A DNA stretch of 58,400 nucleotides from JBBSUQ01 sp964389755 (lineage in GTDB: Bacteria; Bacteroidota; Bacteroidia; Flavobacteriales_D; Crocinitomicaceae): assembly GCA_964389755.1 (NCBI GenBank), contig CAYMEW010000027.1, forward strand, positions 1 through 58,400. Reading direction: 5' to 3'. Position 1 is the first letter of the stretch. Every line of letters begins with the position of its first letter. Of this stretch, positions 42,071-51,219 are shown piece by piece. Under the pieces are notes generated by a model. It was not told where the DNA came from, ran no database searches, and saw only the letters and a list, made by a program, of their open reading frames with translations. The translations under genes and the position numbers were made by a program.

Positions 42071-43039
42071 TTAGCGCACCCGCAGGTTCCTCCCGATCTG
42101 TAAAACGGTGGTGGCACGTATCCCGTTCAGTTTGCAAAGCCGGGAGACGGTCGTATGGTTGCGTGCCGCGATTTGCGAAAGCGTGTCTCCCGAACGTACC
42201 CGGTAATACTTGCGCTGGCTGTTCGAACGGTTTGTCGCCGCATAGGATTCCCCGTGTTCCTGCACATCGGTAGGACGTGCACCGGGACGGAAGATCGCGC
42301 GATGCAGGAACAGGTTTTCGTCTTTCAGCAGTTTTTTATCGAAATCAATAACTTCTTCGGGGTTGATCGGCGCATCGTAAAAACGGATCTCGAAATGAAG
42401 GTGCGAACCGTAAGAATGTCCGGTATTCCCCCCAAGCCCGATCGGGTCGCCGGCTTTTACTTCCTGGTTGGGTGCCACAAGGTGTGCGTCCAGGTGTGCA
42501 TAAAAGGTTTCCAGCCCGTTCGGGTGGCGAATGATCACCAGGTTTCCGAAACCTCCTTCATTAAACTTCGCATAGCGCACTTTTCCTCCCCAGCACGCAC
42601 GTACCGTGTCGCCGGTATTCAGGTTGATATCAATCCCATTGTGGTAACGTCCGTGGCGATAGCCGTAACGCGAGGTCACCACGCCGTTAAAAGGCATTTT
42701 AAAATCGTTTTCGACATCCTCCGTAACACACACCCAGATGGTATCACGCAGTTTTGAAAGATCATTCGTCAAATTGGATGTATAACAAACTTCATTGTCC
42801 CAGGATTGTATGTAGTTCAATTCCGGATCATTCGAAACAAGGTCGTGTACGTGCTCGTTCATGATCCCGTCAAAATCCTGGTCTTCGAGGTATTCCCAGG
42901 TACGATTCGCATAAACGATCATGGTTCCGTTTTCCGTCGGGATCGTATCGATCACCTGGTCGTTAAGCTGCCCGAAAAGAAGGCAGACACTTGCCGAGAA
43001 TAGCGCGGTTAAGCAGGTTTTTTTAAAACTAAAGAGCAT
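42071..43039 (-). CDS. M23 family metallopeptidase with C-terminal LysM domain
   Basis: The 322-residue exported protein (signal ending LLFGQ) has a lysostaphin-type peptidase domain (about 115-225): zinc ligands in RYHNGIDIN (His, Asp) and GSHLHFEIR (His), with TSRYGYRHGR before and FYAHLDAHLV, GLGGNTGHSYG between. A LysM peptidoglycan-binding domain follows (about 277-321: YRVRSGDTLSQIAARNHTTVSRLCKLNG). It should trim peptide cross-links in peptidoglycan or activate other lytic enzymes. It sits in the envelope-biogenesis run near bamD. Confidence 0.94.
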   Translation of the reverse strand: MLFSFKKTCLTALFSASVCLLFGQLNDQVIDTIPTENGTMIVYANRTWEYLEDQDFDGIMNEHVHDLVSNDPELNYIQSWDNEVCYTSNLTNDLSKLRDTIWVCVTEDVENDFKMPFNGVVTSRYGYRHGRYHNGIDINLNTGDTVRACWGGKVRYAKFNEGGFGNLVIIRHPNGLETFYAHLDAHLVAPNQEVKAGDPIGLGGNTGHSYGSHLHFEIRFYDAPINPEEVIDFDKKLLKDENLFLHRAIFRPGARPTDVQEHGESYAATNRSNSQRKYYRVRSGDTLSQIAARNHTTVSRLCKLNGIRATTVLQIGRNLRVR

Positions 43040-43105
43040 AACTGTTTAATTTTCACGTTTGGAGATGACGTTCAAATAACAAATTGCGAATATACTAAAT
43101 TCATC

Positions 43106-43987
43106 TTACGCAGGCAAAATATCCAGCACCTCAATGTAATAGAAAAGTGCTTCACCCGGTTTCACAAGTGTAGAAAGACCTTCCTCGCCGTACGCTTCGC
43201 TGCTGGGCACCAAAACAATCAGACGGGCTCCTTTGCGACTTCCGTCGAGCGCTTTTTTAAGCCCGGGAATGATGCCGTGATCGCTCATTTTCATGCGAAA
43301 TGGTTTTCCCACCCGCCAGGAGTTATAATATCGCGGATTGCTGGCTGTTCCCACGATGCAATTGAACAATACTGCATTCTGATCAGAAAAACTGCCGCCT
43401 TCTTTACCGGCCTGCATTTCCCAGACCTTTACGCCATCCACCACGCGATCCGGCTTTGTGATCTCCAGGATCTCAACGGTGATGTAATTATCACTGTTGG
43501 CCGGCATTAGGCCGTCGATGGACTTTTCACCGCGAGCCACTTTACTGGGCAAATAGATCTCGGCCAGGTCACCCACCTGCATGTTTTCCAGTGCTATGTC
43601 CCAGCCCTCCGTCTGGTTCCGGTAGCCAACCAAAAATGGCAGGGCTTCGACTTTACGCATGTGATTTCCTTCCAGGACGGTACCATCCTTGAGCTTCACC
43701 AGGTAATTCAGCTTCAGTAAGTCTCCCTTTTTGACTTTTGCACCTTTTCCGTGCCTGAAATAGCTGATTTTAACGCCCTTTTCGAGCGAAACCCGATCCA
43801 GCGTATCCAGTTGTCCGGGTTGTACCCTGGTAAGATCGATGGCGCGCACCCGGCTTGTGTCAGCCTGAACGGCCTGCTGCTCTTCAACCGCTTTCGGTTC
43901 CCGGGTAGTATCTGTTTCCGCTTTGTCCTGTTTACAGCTATAAACGGCAAGCAGTAGCACGGCACCGGTGACTATCTTTTTCGTCAT
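43106..43987 (-). CDS. Lipoprotein with two FKBP-type PPIase domains
   Basis: The 293-residue protein has a lipobox (AVYSCKQ) and two FKBP-like domains: about 80-180 (KVKKGDLLKLNYLVKLKDGTVLEGN, GWDIALENMQVGDLAEIYLPSKVARGE) and about 205-293 (FRMKMSDHGIIPGLKKALDGSRKGARLIVLVPSSEAYGEEG, GEALFYYIEVLDI). Peptidyl-prolyl isomerases of this kind help fold exported proteins on the periplasmic side. It lies 10 bases after the gldI-like gene and may work with it. Confidence 0.88.
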   Translation of the reverse strand: MTKKIVTGAVLLLAVYSCKQDKAETDTTREPKAVEEQQAVQADTSRVRAIDLTRVQPGQLDTLDRVSLEKGVKISYFRHGKGAKVKKGDLLKLNYLVKLKDGTVLEGNHMRKVEALPFLVGYRNQTEGWDIALENMQVGDLAEIYLPSKVARGEKSIDGLMPANSDNYITVEILEITKPDRVVDGVKVWEMQAGKEGGSFSDQNAVLFNCIVGTASNPRYYNSWRVGKPFRMKMSDHGIIPGLKKALDGSRKGARLIVLVPSSEAYGEEGLSTLVKPGEALFYYIEVLDILPA

Positions 43988-43997
43988 CGTTTTGGTT

Positions 43998-44516
43998 TTA
44001 ACGCGCCGAAAGGACGCTTAATTCGACAAGTATGGGTGTTAATGGCGGAATTTTGTTCAGATCACCGAGTAATCCGTGCGCCCGGTGGCTCGGGATGATG
44101 AGCAGGGCTTTCTCCCCTGCCCTCATTTTCTGGATGCCTTCCTGGACACCGCTTTCGATGTCGCTGCGCTCTACCCGGAATTCTTCGATCTCGTCCTCTT
44201 TGGTTTCATAGCAAAGTGTTCCGTCAAGCAGGCTGATCTTAAATTTTACAGTAGCCAGCATTCCCGGTTTGATCGGCTCGTTCTTCGTGGAATCGTAAAT
44301 ATAATATTGCAAACCGGTGCCGGTACGGGTAAACTTCCATTCCGGGTGACGTTCGGTGAACAACTGGATCTGAATGCGTTCGTCCTCGGAAAAGTCGCGG
44401 TTCATTTTAGTGGACTTTTGCGTGTCCCATTCCGGAAGCTGCTCCCGTTCTTTTTCCCCGGAACAGGCAGTTGTCAAAAAAAAGACTGACAGATATATGA
44501 TTCGTTTATAACTCAT
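43998..44516 (-). CDS. gldI: GldI-like FKBP-type PPIase lipoprotein
   Basis: The 172-residue protein has a lipobox (TTACSGE) and one FKBP-like domain (KPGMLATVKFKISLLDGTLCYETK, GVQEGIQKMRAGEKALLIIPSHRAHG, ILVELSVL). Gliding bacteria of the Flavobacteriia carry gldI beside a DHH phosphoesterase gene, and here the gene overlaps nrnA by four bases, which supports the name. GldI is needed for gliding motility in Flavobacterium; whether this organism glides is not shown. Confidence 0.8.
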   Translation of the reverse strand: MSYKRIIYLSVFFLTTACSGEKEREQLPEWDTQKSTKMNRDFSEDERIQIQLFTERHPEWKFTRTGTGLQYYIYDSTKNEPIKPGMLATVKFKISLLDGTLCYETKEDEIEEFRVERSDIESGVQEGIQKMRAGEKALLIIPSHRAHGLLGDLNKIPPLTPILVELSVLSAR

Positions 44517-45520
44517 AGATAAGCCGGCAAAACTTTTAAAAATTTGGCAATTGTTTCGTCCAGGGACAGGTCACTCTTTCCACCCGCCGCATTGGCATGT
44601 CCGCCTCCTCCGAAGTGATCGGATGCGATCGTGTTCACCGCATTTCCGACGCCTTTCGAACGAAAAGAGATTTTCACAACACCGTCTTTCTCGTGAAAAA
44701 AAGCCGCACGGTTCACACCGCGGATCGAAAGTGCCACGTTAACGAGTCCCTCGGTATCGCCGTCCCGGTAATTGAAACGCTTTTTTTCCGTTTCGGTTAC
44801 ATGCATAACAGCCGTCCGGTATTCGGGATACAACACGAGGTTCTCCGTGGTGATGTATCCGCGCAGTTTCAGGCGGTCCAGCGTATTCGAATCGTAGATC
44901 TCCTCGTGAATCAGGTGATGTTCCACACCGGCGTTGAGCAAATGCGCCAGGACTTCATGTGTGCGGGCCTGAACGGATGGAAAACGGAATGATCCGCTGT
45001 CGGTCATAATTCCCAAATAAATCGGGGTTCCGGTCTGTTCATCCAGCAGGTGGATATTGCCACTTCCGTCGATCAGTTCGAAAATTAACTGGGCCGTGGA
45101 ACAAACCGCGGGTTCGGAAATACGAATGTCCGCCACATCGGTCGGATGCAGGTGATGATCGATCATGATCTTGAAGGCTTTTGCAGCCTCGAGTTCTTTT
45201 CCCATGGCTGCACCGAGCCTGTCGGGAGCATTGTAATCGAGCATAAAGATCAGGTCGGCCTCGTGCATGAGCGTTTTGACCTGTTCGGATTGCTGTTCGA
45301 AATTAAGGAATTCATCCGAAGGTGCCATAAATGGGCTTAAGAACGGTGCAACCGGATCTGGATGACAAATAGTCGCTTTTTTGCCGAGGCGCGCGATAAA
45401 GCGGTTCAGTGCAAGGCTGCTCCCGATGGAATCACCGTCCGGCGATTTGTGTGCGGTAATGATGATGCGGTCCGATTGAAGAACCTGCTCAACAATGCGT
45501 TTATGGATTTTTTGTGTCAT
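44513..45520 (-). CDS. nrnA: DHH family phosphoesterase, NrnA-type nanoRNase / pAp phosphatase
   Basis: The 335-residue protein has the DHH motifs: HKSPDGDSIGSSLALNRF, FMLDYNAPDRLG, the signature IMIDHHLHP, and GVMTDSGSF-like GIMTDSGSFRFPSVQARTHEV, followed by the DHHA1 domain with GGGGHANAAGG near the C terminus. Members degrade short RNA oligomers and 3'-phosphoadenosine-5'-phosphate. It overlaps the gldI-like gene and starts the long minus-strand run. Confidence 0.94.
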   Translation of the reverse strand: MTQKIHKRIVEQVLQSDRIIITAHKSPDGDSIGSSLALNRFIARLGKKATICHPDPVAPFLSPFMAPSDEFLNFEQQSEQVKTLMHEADLIFMLDYNAPDRLGAAMGKELEAAKAFKIMIDHHLHPTDVADIRISEPAVCSTAQLIFELIDGSGNIHLLDEQTGTPIYLGIMTDSGSFRFPSVQARTHEVLAHLLNAGVEHHLIHEEIYDSNTLDRLKLRGYITTENLVLYPEYRTAVMHVTETEKKRFNYRDGDTEGLVNVALSIRGVNRAAFFHEKDGVVKISFRSKGVGNAVNTIASDHFGGGGHANAAGGKSDLSLDETIAKFLKVLPAYL

Positions 45521-45531
45521 AGCGTCAAAAG

Positions 45532-45563
45532 AAAAGCCCCGCTTCCAGGAAGTCGAGGCTTTA
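45532..45563 (-). terminator. Terminator between two minus-strand runs
   Basis: AAAGCC (45533-45538) pairs with GGCTTT (45557-45562), extended inward by CG and CTT/AAG pairs with mismatches. TTTTCTTTT follows on the minus strand. It ends transcription from the run that includes dapA and the two exported proteins before nrnA. Confidence 0.75.
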
Positions 45564-45582
45564 AAATTAGTAAAGCTTACGG

Positions 45583-46059
45583 TCAGAACCCGATTTTCAG
45601 CGATCTTTTTTGTTCGATCAGCACGCCGACACAGTCGATTGATTTGGGATCCGAACCGCTTGTCGATACGCTGATGTAAAGTTTGCGCATCCCCTCGGAA
45701 GAAAATTCAATGAGTTTTTCAGGATCCGTTGAAGAGAACAATACCTGTTTCTCCTTCTGGTAACGGGCCTTGCCGTCTTCCATGGTCTTTACGACGACCA
45801 TTTCGTAGATCTCGTAGTTGCAGCTTACTTCCGCACTTACCGCCTGGATTGTCACGCGATAATCCATTCCCGGCTGGGCAATGAATACAGTCTCGTACAC
45901 TTCTCCCGATTCGAGGTTCCCGCTTTTAGACTGGCTGCTAACAACGTATCCCGATTTGTCTTTTTTGTATTTGATGAACGACTGAGCTTCCGGGCACTGC
46001 GCATTTACCGCGAGTATTCCCGAAAATAACAGCGTAAGTATAATAACGATCTTTTTCAT
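45583..46059 (-). CDS. Exported protein of unknown function
   Basis: The 158-residue protein has a signal peptide (MKKIVIILTLLFSGILAVNAQ) and three cysteines (in QCPEAQ, SCNYE and DCVGV). I do not recognise the family. The opening after the signal (CPEAQSFIKYKKDKSGYVVSSQSKSGNLESGEVYETVFIAQPGMDYRVTI) recalls carboxypeptidase-like or CUB-like strands, but that is not secure. It lies 13 bases downstream of the lipoprotein gene at 46072-46962, so both are probably expressed together. Confidence 0.7.
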   Translation of the reverse strand: MKKIVIILTLLFSGILAVNAQCPEAQSFIKYKKDKSGYVVSSQSKSGNLESGEVYETVFIAQPGMDYRVTIQAVSAEVSCNYEIYEMVVVKTMEDGKARYQKEKQVLFSSTDPEKLIEFSSEGMRKLYISVSTSGSDPKSIDCVGVLIEQKRSLKIGF

Positions 46060-46071
46060 GAATTACGGTTT

Positions 46072-46962
46072 TTATTTTAATGCAATGATCTCGCTTCTGT
46101 ACTGCGTGATGCGTGTAGAAAGTTCTTCGTAAATCTCTTTTGTAAGCGTGCAACTCGCACCGCCTTTCAGCACCTTCTTACCTCCTTCGGATGCCACGTC
46201 CGTCGCGCTGTAATCGCATTCCATCTGATCGAAAACGGCCATGATCTCAGACAGTTTCTCGGTAAACCGGACCACATCTTCGTTATCCTGGTAATCGAGC
46301 AGTAGAGCCATCAGGTTTTCGGCGACCAGTTTTTGCCCGGCGAGGTACTTGTTGATGCGCGGACTCTTATCAAAACCTTTCGAAGTATTCAGCGTGAGAT
46401 ACATCGATTCGAACCAGCCACCGATAAGCATCAGGGCAAGTTCGTTCCCTTTGTCGTTCGAGATCATGCGATTCATGCTGTTCATGTAGGTCATATCCGC
46501 CAGTCGAAACAGGGAATCGGTATTTCCACGGTTCTTCTCCATCGCTTTTTTCAGTTCTTCCCCGAAAATCGCGGATACACCGAGGTCTTCACTCAAATTT
46601 TCAAGCGTCCCGAAATAGTTGATCGATTTTACATTTTCACGGTAGGCCGTCAGGTAAGCCAGGTCGGCTGTATAGACTCCAAAAGCCAGAGATTTCCCTG
46701 AAACAGTCGCATACGTGTTTACTGAATCAGCCGGAAGAAGAGCTCCGTTATTTTTCGTACCATCGAGGCGTGCGAGGATCGCAAACTGATCGGACGGGCC
46801 GGGAATGTTGTAGTCAATATGTCTCATTGCCGTGGTATCGGCAGTTTCTTCCGTATCCGAATCTTCAAACTGAACGGCTTCCGGTTCTTCCAGTTTTTCT
46901 TCTCCGCTGCACGAATAGAGCAAGAGTGAAAAAGCAGTAGCAACAACAAATATCTTTTTCAT
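46072..46962 (-). CDS. Lipoprotein of unknown function
   Basis: The 296-residue protein has a lipobox (LLYSCSGEE) followed by an acidic stretch (about 22-43) and a mainly helical body (EELKKAMEKNRGNTDSLFRLADMTYMNSMNRMI; GGWFESMYLTLNTSKGF). I do not recognise a family; comparable proteins occur in Bacteroidota next to small exported partners. It is downstream of dapA by 29 bases. Confidence 0.72.
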   Translation of the reverse strand: MKKIFVVATAFSLLLYSCSGEEKLEEPEAVQFEDSDTEETADTTAMRHIDYNIPGPSDQFAILARLDGTKNNGALLPADSVNTYATVSGKSLAFGVYTADLAYLTAYRENVKSINYFGTLENLSEDLGVSAIFGEELKKAMEKNRGNTDSLFRLADMTYMNSMNRMISNDKGNELALMLIGGWFESMYLTLNTSKGFDKSPRINKYLAGQKLVAENLMALLLDYQDNEDVVRFTEKLSEIMAVFDQMECDYSATDVASEGGKKVLKGGASCTLTKEIYEELSTRITQYRSEIIALK

Positions 46963-46990
46963 GTGAGTTTATTTGGCACTAAAATACTAA

Positions 46991-47878
46991 TTACCGCGAA
47001 TTATTTAAAAGTTGATCCGTTTCGGATATGATCCGGTTTTTAAGTTGATCGGAAACACCTACAAGTGGCAGCCTTAGGTAAGCGTCCATAATTCCCTGGT
47101 GAAAAAGCGACTCTTTAACGCCGCCCGGGTTTCCTTCTTCGAAGAACATTCCTGTAATTCCGAGCAGGCGGTAATGTAATTCCCTGGAGCGAACGATATC
47201 GCCTTTAAGTGCGCTGTGCGTCATCTCGGAAAAGGCTTTCGGAAAAGCATTTGCCACTACAGAAATAACTCCGTCTGCACCGGCCGCGATCAACGGCATG
47301 GTCAGGGCGTCATCACCGGAAAGGACCGTAAATTCCGGTTTTCTCCTGCGAATGATCTGCATGATCTGCTCCATATTTCCGGACGCCTCTTTTACCGCGA
47401 CGATCGCATCAAGTTCGGCCAGGCGCAGCGTGGTTTCGGGAAATACGTTGGATCCTGTCCGGCCGGGGACGTTATAAAGAATGACCGGGAGCGAACTGGC
47501 CTCCGCGATGTGCTTGTAATGTTCGTAAATGCCGTTCTGGGTCGGCTTGTTATAGTACGGCGAAACAGACAAAATACCGTCCACGCCGGCGGGTACGTTT
47601 TTGATCTTCTGCACAACATCGGTCGTGTTATTTCCACCGATCCCGTAAACGATCTTCAGTTTCCCGGCATTTTCATCGATCACGGTTTGCAGAACCTGCA
47701 TTTTTTCTTCCGCCGAAAGTACGGGTGACTCGCCGGTGGTACCCTGAACGACCAGGTAATCGGTTCCGTTTTCAATTTGATAACGCACCAGTTTCCGAAG
47801 CGCATCGAAATCGATTGAAAGATCCTGTTTGAACGGTGTGACGAGTGCCACGCCCACACCACCGAATAGTTTGCTCAT
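46991..47878 (-). CDS. dapA: 4-hydroxy-tetrahydrodipicolinate synthase
   Basis: DapA condenses pyruvate and aspartate semialdehyde, the first step specific to lysine/diaminopimelate. The 295-residue TIM barrel shows GTTGESPVLSAEEK (pyruvate pocket), YNVPGRTGSN (Tyr of the catalytic triad), and the Schiff-base Lys in VAVKEASGNMEQI. Length is standard. The gene overlaps the upstream small protein by four bases. Confidence 0.97.
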   Translation of the reverse strand: MSKLFGGVGVALVTPFKQDLSIDFDALRKLVRYQIENGTDYLVVQGTTGESPVLSAEEKMQVLQTVIDENAGKLKIVYGIGGNNTTDVVQKIKNVPAGVDGILSVSPYYNKPTQNGIYEHYKHIAEASSLPVILYNVPGRTGSNVFPETTLRLAELDAIVAVKEASGNMEQIMQIIRRRKPEFTVLSGDDALTMPLIAAGADGVISVVANAFPKAFSEMTHSALKGDIVRSRELHYRLLGITGMFFEEGNPGGVKESLFHQGIMDAYLRLPLVGVSDQLKNRIISETDQLLNNSR

Positions 47879-48309
47879 AGCGAATGAATTTTTAAAAGAA
47901 TTTTTTCGGCAAATTTAAGCTTCTCCGGCAATAAATGCGACCGCGGAGACAATAAAATCGAGAAAGCCCGGCCGGATGTTAAATCGAGGGAGACCGAATG
48001 CTGAAAACGTGTAAAATCAAACGATTTGCTAAAAATATCTCCCGAAAAATGCAACAACACACTTTGTCGGGTCAATTGCAGCGATCCAAGTCCGGGTTGT
48101 TCTTTTTTCCAGGCTTTTGGAAGGAACAGGTGACAGTCCGGACGGGTTTCGTCCCGGATGGAACGCGATATCACGCAAAGCTGGAAACCACGAATCCGGG
48201 CAGTTTTTCGCAATTCAGAAAGCCAGTGATAAACAGTGTTGACGTCTTCCGCAGATTCGGTCTGCATCGTACAAACCAGTTGCGATTCCGGATGAATGAT
48301 TTCTTTCAT
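47875..48309 (-). CDS. Small protein of DUF6913 type (tentative)
   Basis: A 144-residue protein without signal peptide. Flavobacteriia often have a DUF6913 protein next to dapA and ligA, and the position fits: it starts seven bases after ligA and ends inside the dapA start (ATGA). Segments such as SVSLDLTSGRAFSILLSPRSH and PEKLKFAEKILLKIHSL could fit that family, but I am not certain. ATG 48307-48309 is the first conventional start. Confidence 0.6.
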   Translation of the reverse strand: MKEIIHPESQLVCTMQTESAEDVNTVYHWLSELRKTARIRGFQLCVISRSIRDETRPDCHLFLPKAWKKEQPGLGSLQLTRQSVLLHFSGDIFSKSFDFTRFQHSVSLDLTSGRAFSILLSPRSHLLPEKLKFAEKILLKIHSL

Positions 48310-48316
48310 AGGCCGA

Positions 48317-50326
48317 TTATGCAATCATTTCCACAAAATCCGACTCCGAAATGATCGGGATGCCGAGGTCGGATGCCTTTTTAAGCTTTGCCGGTCCCAT
48401 GTTTTCACCGGCGAGTACGAAGTTGGTCTTCGAAGAAATGGAAGATGCGTTTTTGCCACCATGCAATTCGATCAGCGCTTTGATCTCATCGCGGCTGAAT
48501 TCGGAAAAGACACCTGAAACGACAAAGGTTTTTCCTTCCAGGCGGTTGCTGGCGCCTTCGGCTTTCTCAACGGCAAACTGCAGTCCATGATCACGCAAAC
48601 GCTCAACGAGTTCCCGGTTTGCTTCCTTGCGGAAAAATTCAAGGATGGATAAAGCGATCTTCTCCCCGATCTCATCCACGGCAATCAGTTTGTCGTAATC
48701 GGCCTGCATCAGTGCATCAATATTTTCAAAATGACGCGCAAGCTTTTTGGCGACTGTTTCGCCCACAAAGCGAATTCCGAGGGCAAAGAGAACGCGCTCG
48801 AAAGGTACATTCTTCGAAGCCTTTATTCCCTGCAACAGGTTATTGGCGGATTTATCCGCCATGCGTTCGAGTGACACCACCTTGTTAAAATCCAGGTCGT
48901 AGAGGTCCGCATAGTTCTCAATGAAGTCCGCGCGTACCAGCGCATCCACCGTTTCCGCTCCGATCCCGTCGATGTCCATCGCTTTTCGCGAAATAAAATG
49001 TTCGATACGACCCCTGACTTGTGGTGGACAACTTTGTTCATTCGGACAGTAATGCTGTGCTTCTCCCTCGTTTCGAACCAGTTCGGTACCACATTCGGGA
49101 CAATCGGTGATAAATGCCACAGGTTCCGCATCTTCCGGGCGCAATTCCGTATTCACACCCACGATCTTCGGGATGATCTCTCCACCCTTTTCGACATACA
49201 CCTCATCCTGTTCGTGCAGGTCGAGTTTTAAGATCTGGTCGGAATTGTGCAGCGAAGCGCGCTTTACAACCGTTCCGCCGAGTTTTACCGCCTCGAGGTT
49301 CGCCACGGGTGTAACAGCTCCTGTTCTGCCGACCTGGTAGGTCACTTTTAACAGGCGCGTGCTCACCTGTTCGGCCTTGTATTTATAGGCGATCGCCCAA
49401 CGCGGTGATTTGGCAGTGTAGCCGAGTTCTTCCTGCTGACTGTAATCATTCACCTTGATCACGACGCCGTCCACTTCAAAGGGAAGTTTCGAGCGTTTTT
49501 CTTCCCAATAATGAATGTATTCCATGATTCCCTCGATGGAATCTGTTTTAAAAATGTAATTTTTTTCAGGAGGCGGTACCGGCAATCCCCAGCTTTTGGC
49601 TTCCAGCACATTCTCATAGTGTTTGTCGGCAGGAAGTTCGCTTCCGTAAAGCCCGTAGAGGTAACAATCCAGGCCACGCTCGGCGACAATGCGCGAATTT
49701 TGCATTTTTAGCGTTCCGGAAGCTGTGTTTCGCGGGTTCGCAAATTCCGCTTCACCGATGTCGCGCCGCGATTCGTTGAGTGCATGGAAGTTCTTCAAGG
49801 GGAAAAATATCTCTCCGCGAATTTCAAAGTCTTCCGGGTAATTTCCTTTTAATTTCAGGGGAATGTGCCGGATCGTCCGAACGTTGGTGGTAACGTTTTC
49901 CCCCTGGATGCCGTCGCCGCGCGTGACAGCCTGTTCAAGCAAACCGTTGACATAGCGGATACCGATCGCAACACCGTCATATTTTAACTCGCAAACATAG
50001 GTCAGCTTGGCATCACTCAGTTTTTTGAGGCGATTTTCCCATTCGCGGATCTCATCTTCGGAATAGGTATTTGTGAGTGACAACATCGGAAACCGATGCA
50101 CGACCGTTTCAAATTTCTTCGTGATATCGCCTCCGATCCGTTTCGTGGGACTGTACGGATACGCAAATTCGGGGTACTTACTTTCGAGTTCGATCAGGCT
50201 GTTAAACATCATGTCGAAATCGTAATCCGAGATCTCCGTACGGCTTTCCTTATAATACAGATCATTGTGGTAATTGATCTGTTCGATCAGTGCGTCTATT
50301 TGTTTTTTAATTTGCGTTTTTTCCAT
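48317..50326 (-). CDS. ligA: NAD-dependent DNA ligase
   Basis: LigA seals nicks during replication and repair. The 669-residue protein has the Ia domain and nucleotidyltransferase domain (active-site Lys in ELKYDGVA, about 113-120), GDGIQGENVT, RGEIFFP, an OB fold, a four-cysteine zinc finger (CPECGTELV...HYCPNEQSCPP), helix-hairpin-helix repeats (IDGIGAETVDALV, VDEIGEKIALSILEFF) and a C-terminal BRCT domain (LEGKTFVVSGVFSEFSRDE). Length is typical. Confidence 0.97.
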   Translation of the reverse strand: MEKTQIKKQIDALIEQINYHNDLYYKESRTEISDYDFDMMFNSLIELESKYPEFAYPYSPTKRIGGDITKKFETVVHRFPMLSLTNTYSEDEIREWENRLKKLSDAKLTYVCELKYDGVAIGIRYVNGLLEQAVTRGDGIQGENVTTNVRTIRHIPLKLKGNYPEDFEIRGEIFFPLKNFHALNESRRDIGEAEFANPRNTASGTLKMQNSRIVAERGLDCYLYGLYGSELPADKHYENVLEAKSWGLPVPPPEKNYIFKTDSIEGIMEYIHYWEEKRSKLPFEVDGVVIKVNDYSQQEELGYTAKSPRWAIAYKYKAEQVSTRLLKVTYQVGRTGAVTPVANLEAVKLGGTVVKRASLHNSDQILKLDLHEQDEVYVEKGGEIIPKIVGVNTELRPEDAEPVAFITDCPECGTELVRNEGEAQHYCPNEQSCPPQVRGRIEHFISRKAMDIDGIGAETVDALVRADFIENYADLYDLDFNKVVSLERMADKSANNLLQGIKASKNVPFERVLFALGIRFVGETVAKKLARHFENIDALMQADYDKLIAVDEIGEKIALSILEFFRKEANRELVERLRDHGLQFAVEKAEGASNRLEGKTFVVSGVFSEFSRDEIKALIELHGGKNASSISSKTNFVLAGENMGPAKLKKASDLGIPIISESDFVEMIA

Positions 50327-50347
50327 TGTACAACTTCTGCTGCTAAG

Positions 50348-51214
50348 TTACTTTTCCGCTTTTAACATGCGTTCTTTTCCCTGCAAATCTTTCATTAATT
50401 CAACAGCTTTAAAACCGAGCGATCTCACCAGTTCCGCCGTTTCCTCCCCGAAACGCTCGTGGACCTCATAATATAGTTTTCCGCCCGCTTTGAGTTTCCT
50501 TTTCGCTATTTCGGCGATCTTTCGGTAAAACACCAGGGGATCATCATCCGGTACGAAGAGGGCTTCACCCGGTTCGAAATCCAGCACATTCGGCTGCATT
50601 TCGGCCCGTTCCGCTTGTGGAATATATGGTGGATTGGCCACGATGACATCGCAGGAGTTGTCGGCCGGAACGATTGTTTCATCTTGTAGCAGATCGGACT
50701 TCACGAACTGAACATCCAGCGAATTCAGCCGGGCATTTTTTTGAGCAAGCGAAACGCATTTTTCCGAAAAGTCGGAAGCGCTGACCGTACTTTCTTTCGA
50801 CGCGGCCTTTAAAGCAAGTGCAATGCAGCCCGTTCCGGTACAAAAGTCATGAATCCGCCGGGCGCCCTTTTCTTCCTGCAGGATCCAGTCGACCAGTTCT
50901 TCGGTTTCCGGACGCGGTATCAATGAACCTGGTTCGCAGTAAATTTCAAGACCGTAAAATTCGGTTTTCCCGAGGATATACTGCAGCGGTTCCTGTGCGA
51001 TTAAGCGTTTCACGACTGAACGAAAATAGAGCAAATCGGACTCGGAGAGCCGCTGCCCGCCCGACAGGAGTATGTATTCTTCTTCGGAAAGACACAGGCG
51101 TTCCATGAGTGCGTATTTCTGAATTATGCGAATTTCATTATCGGAGAATTGCCCCGAAAGTCTGTCACGGAAATACGTACGAATGGCCTGAACTGAATTT
51201 TGCTGAACGAACAT
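50348..51214 (-). CDS. prmC: Peptide chain release factor N5-glutamine methyltransferase
   Basis: PrmC methylates the GGQ glutamine of release factors. The 288-residue protein has an N-terminal helical domain, QYILGKTEFYGLEIYCEPGSLIPRPETEELVDWIL, the SAM motif DFCTGTGCIALAL, and the catalytic NPPY in VIVANPPYIPQAE. It starts five bases after the upstream outer-membrane protein gene and is 21 bases from ligA. Confidence 0.96.
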   Translation of the reverse strand: MFVQQNSVQAIRTYFRDRLSGQFSDNEIRIIQKYALMERLCLSEEEYILLSGGQRLSESDLLYFRSVVKRLIAQEPLQYILGKTEFYGLEIYCEPGSLIPRPETEELVDWILQEEKGARRIHDFCTGTGCIALALKAASKESTVSASDFSEKCVSLAQKNARLNSLDVQFVKSDLLQDETIVPADNSCDVIVANPPYIPQAERAEMQPNVLDFEPGEALFVPDDDPLVFYRKIAEIAKRKLKAGGKLYYEVHERFGEETAELVRSLGFKAVELMKDLQGKERMLKAEK

Positions 51215-51219
51215 GTCGT

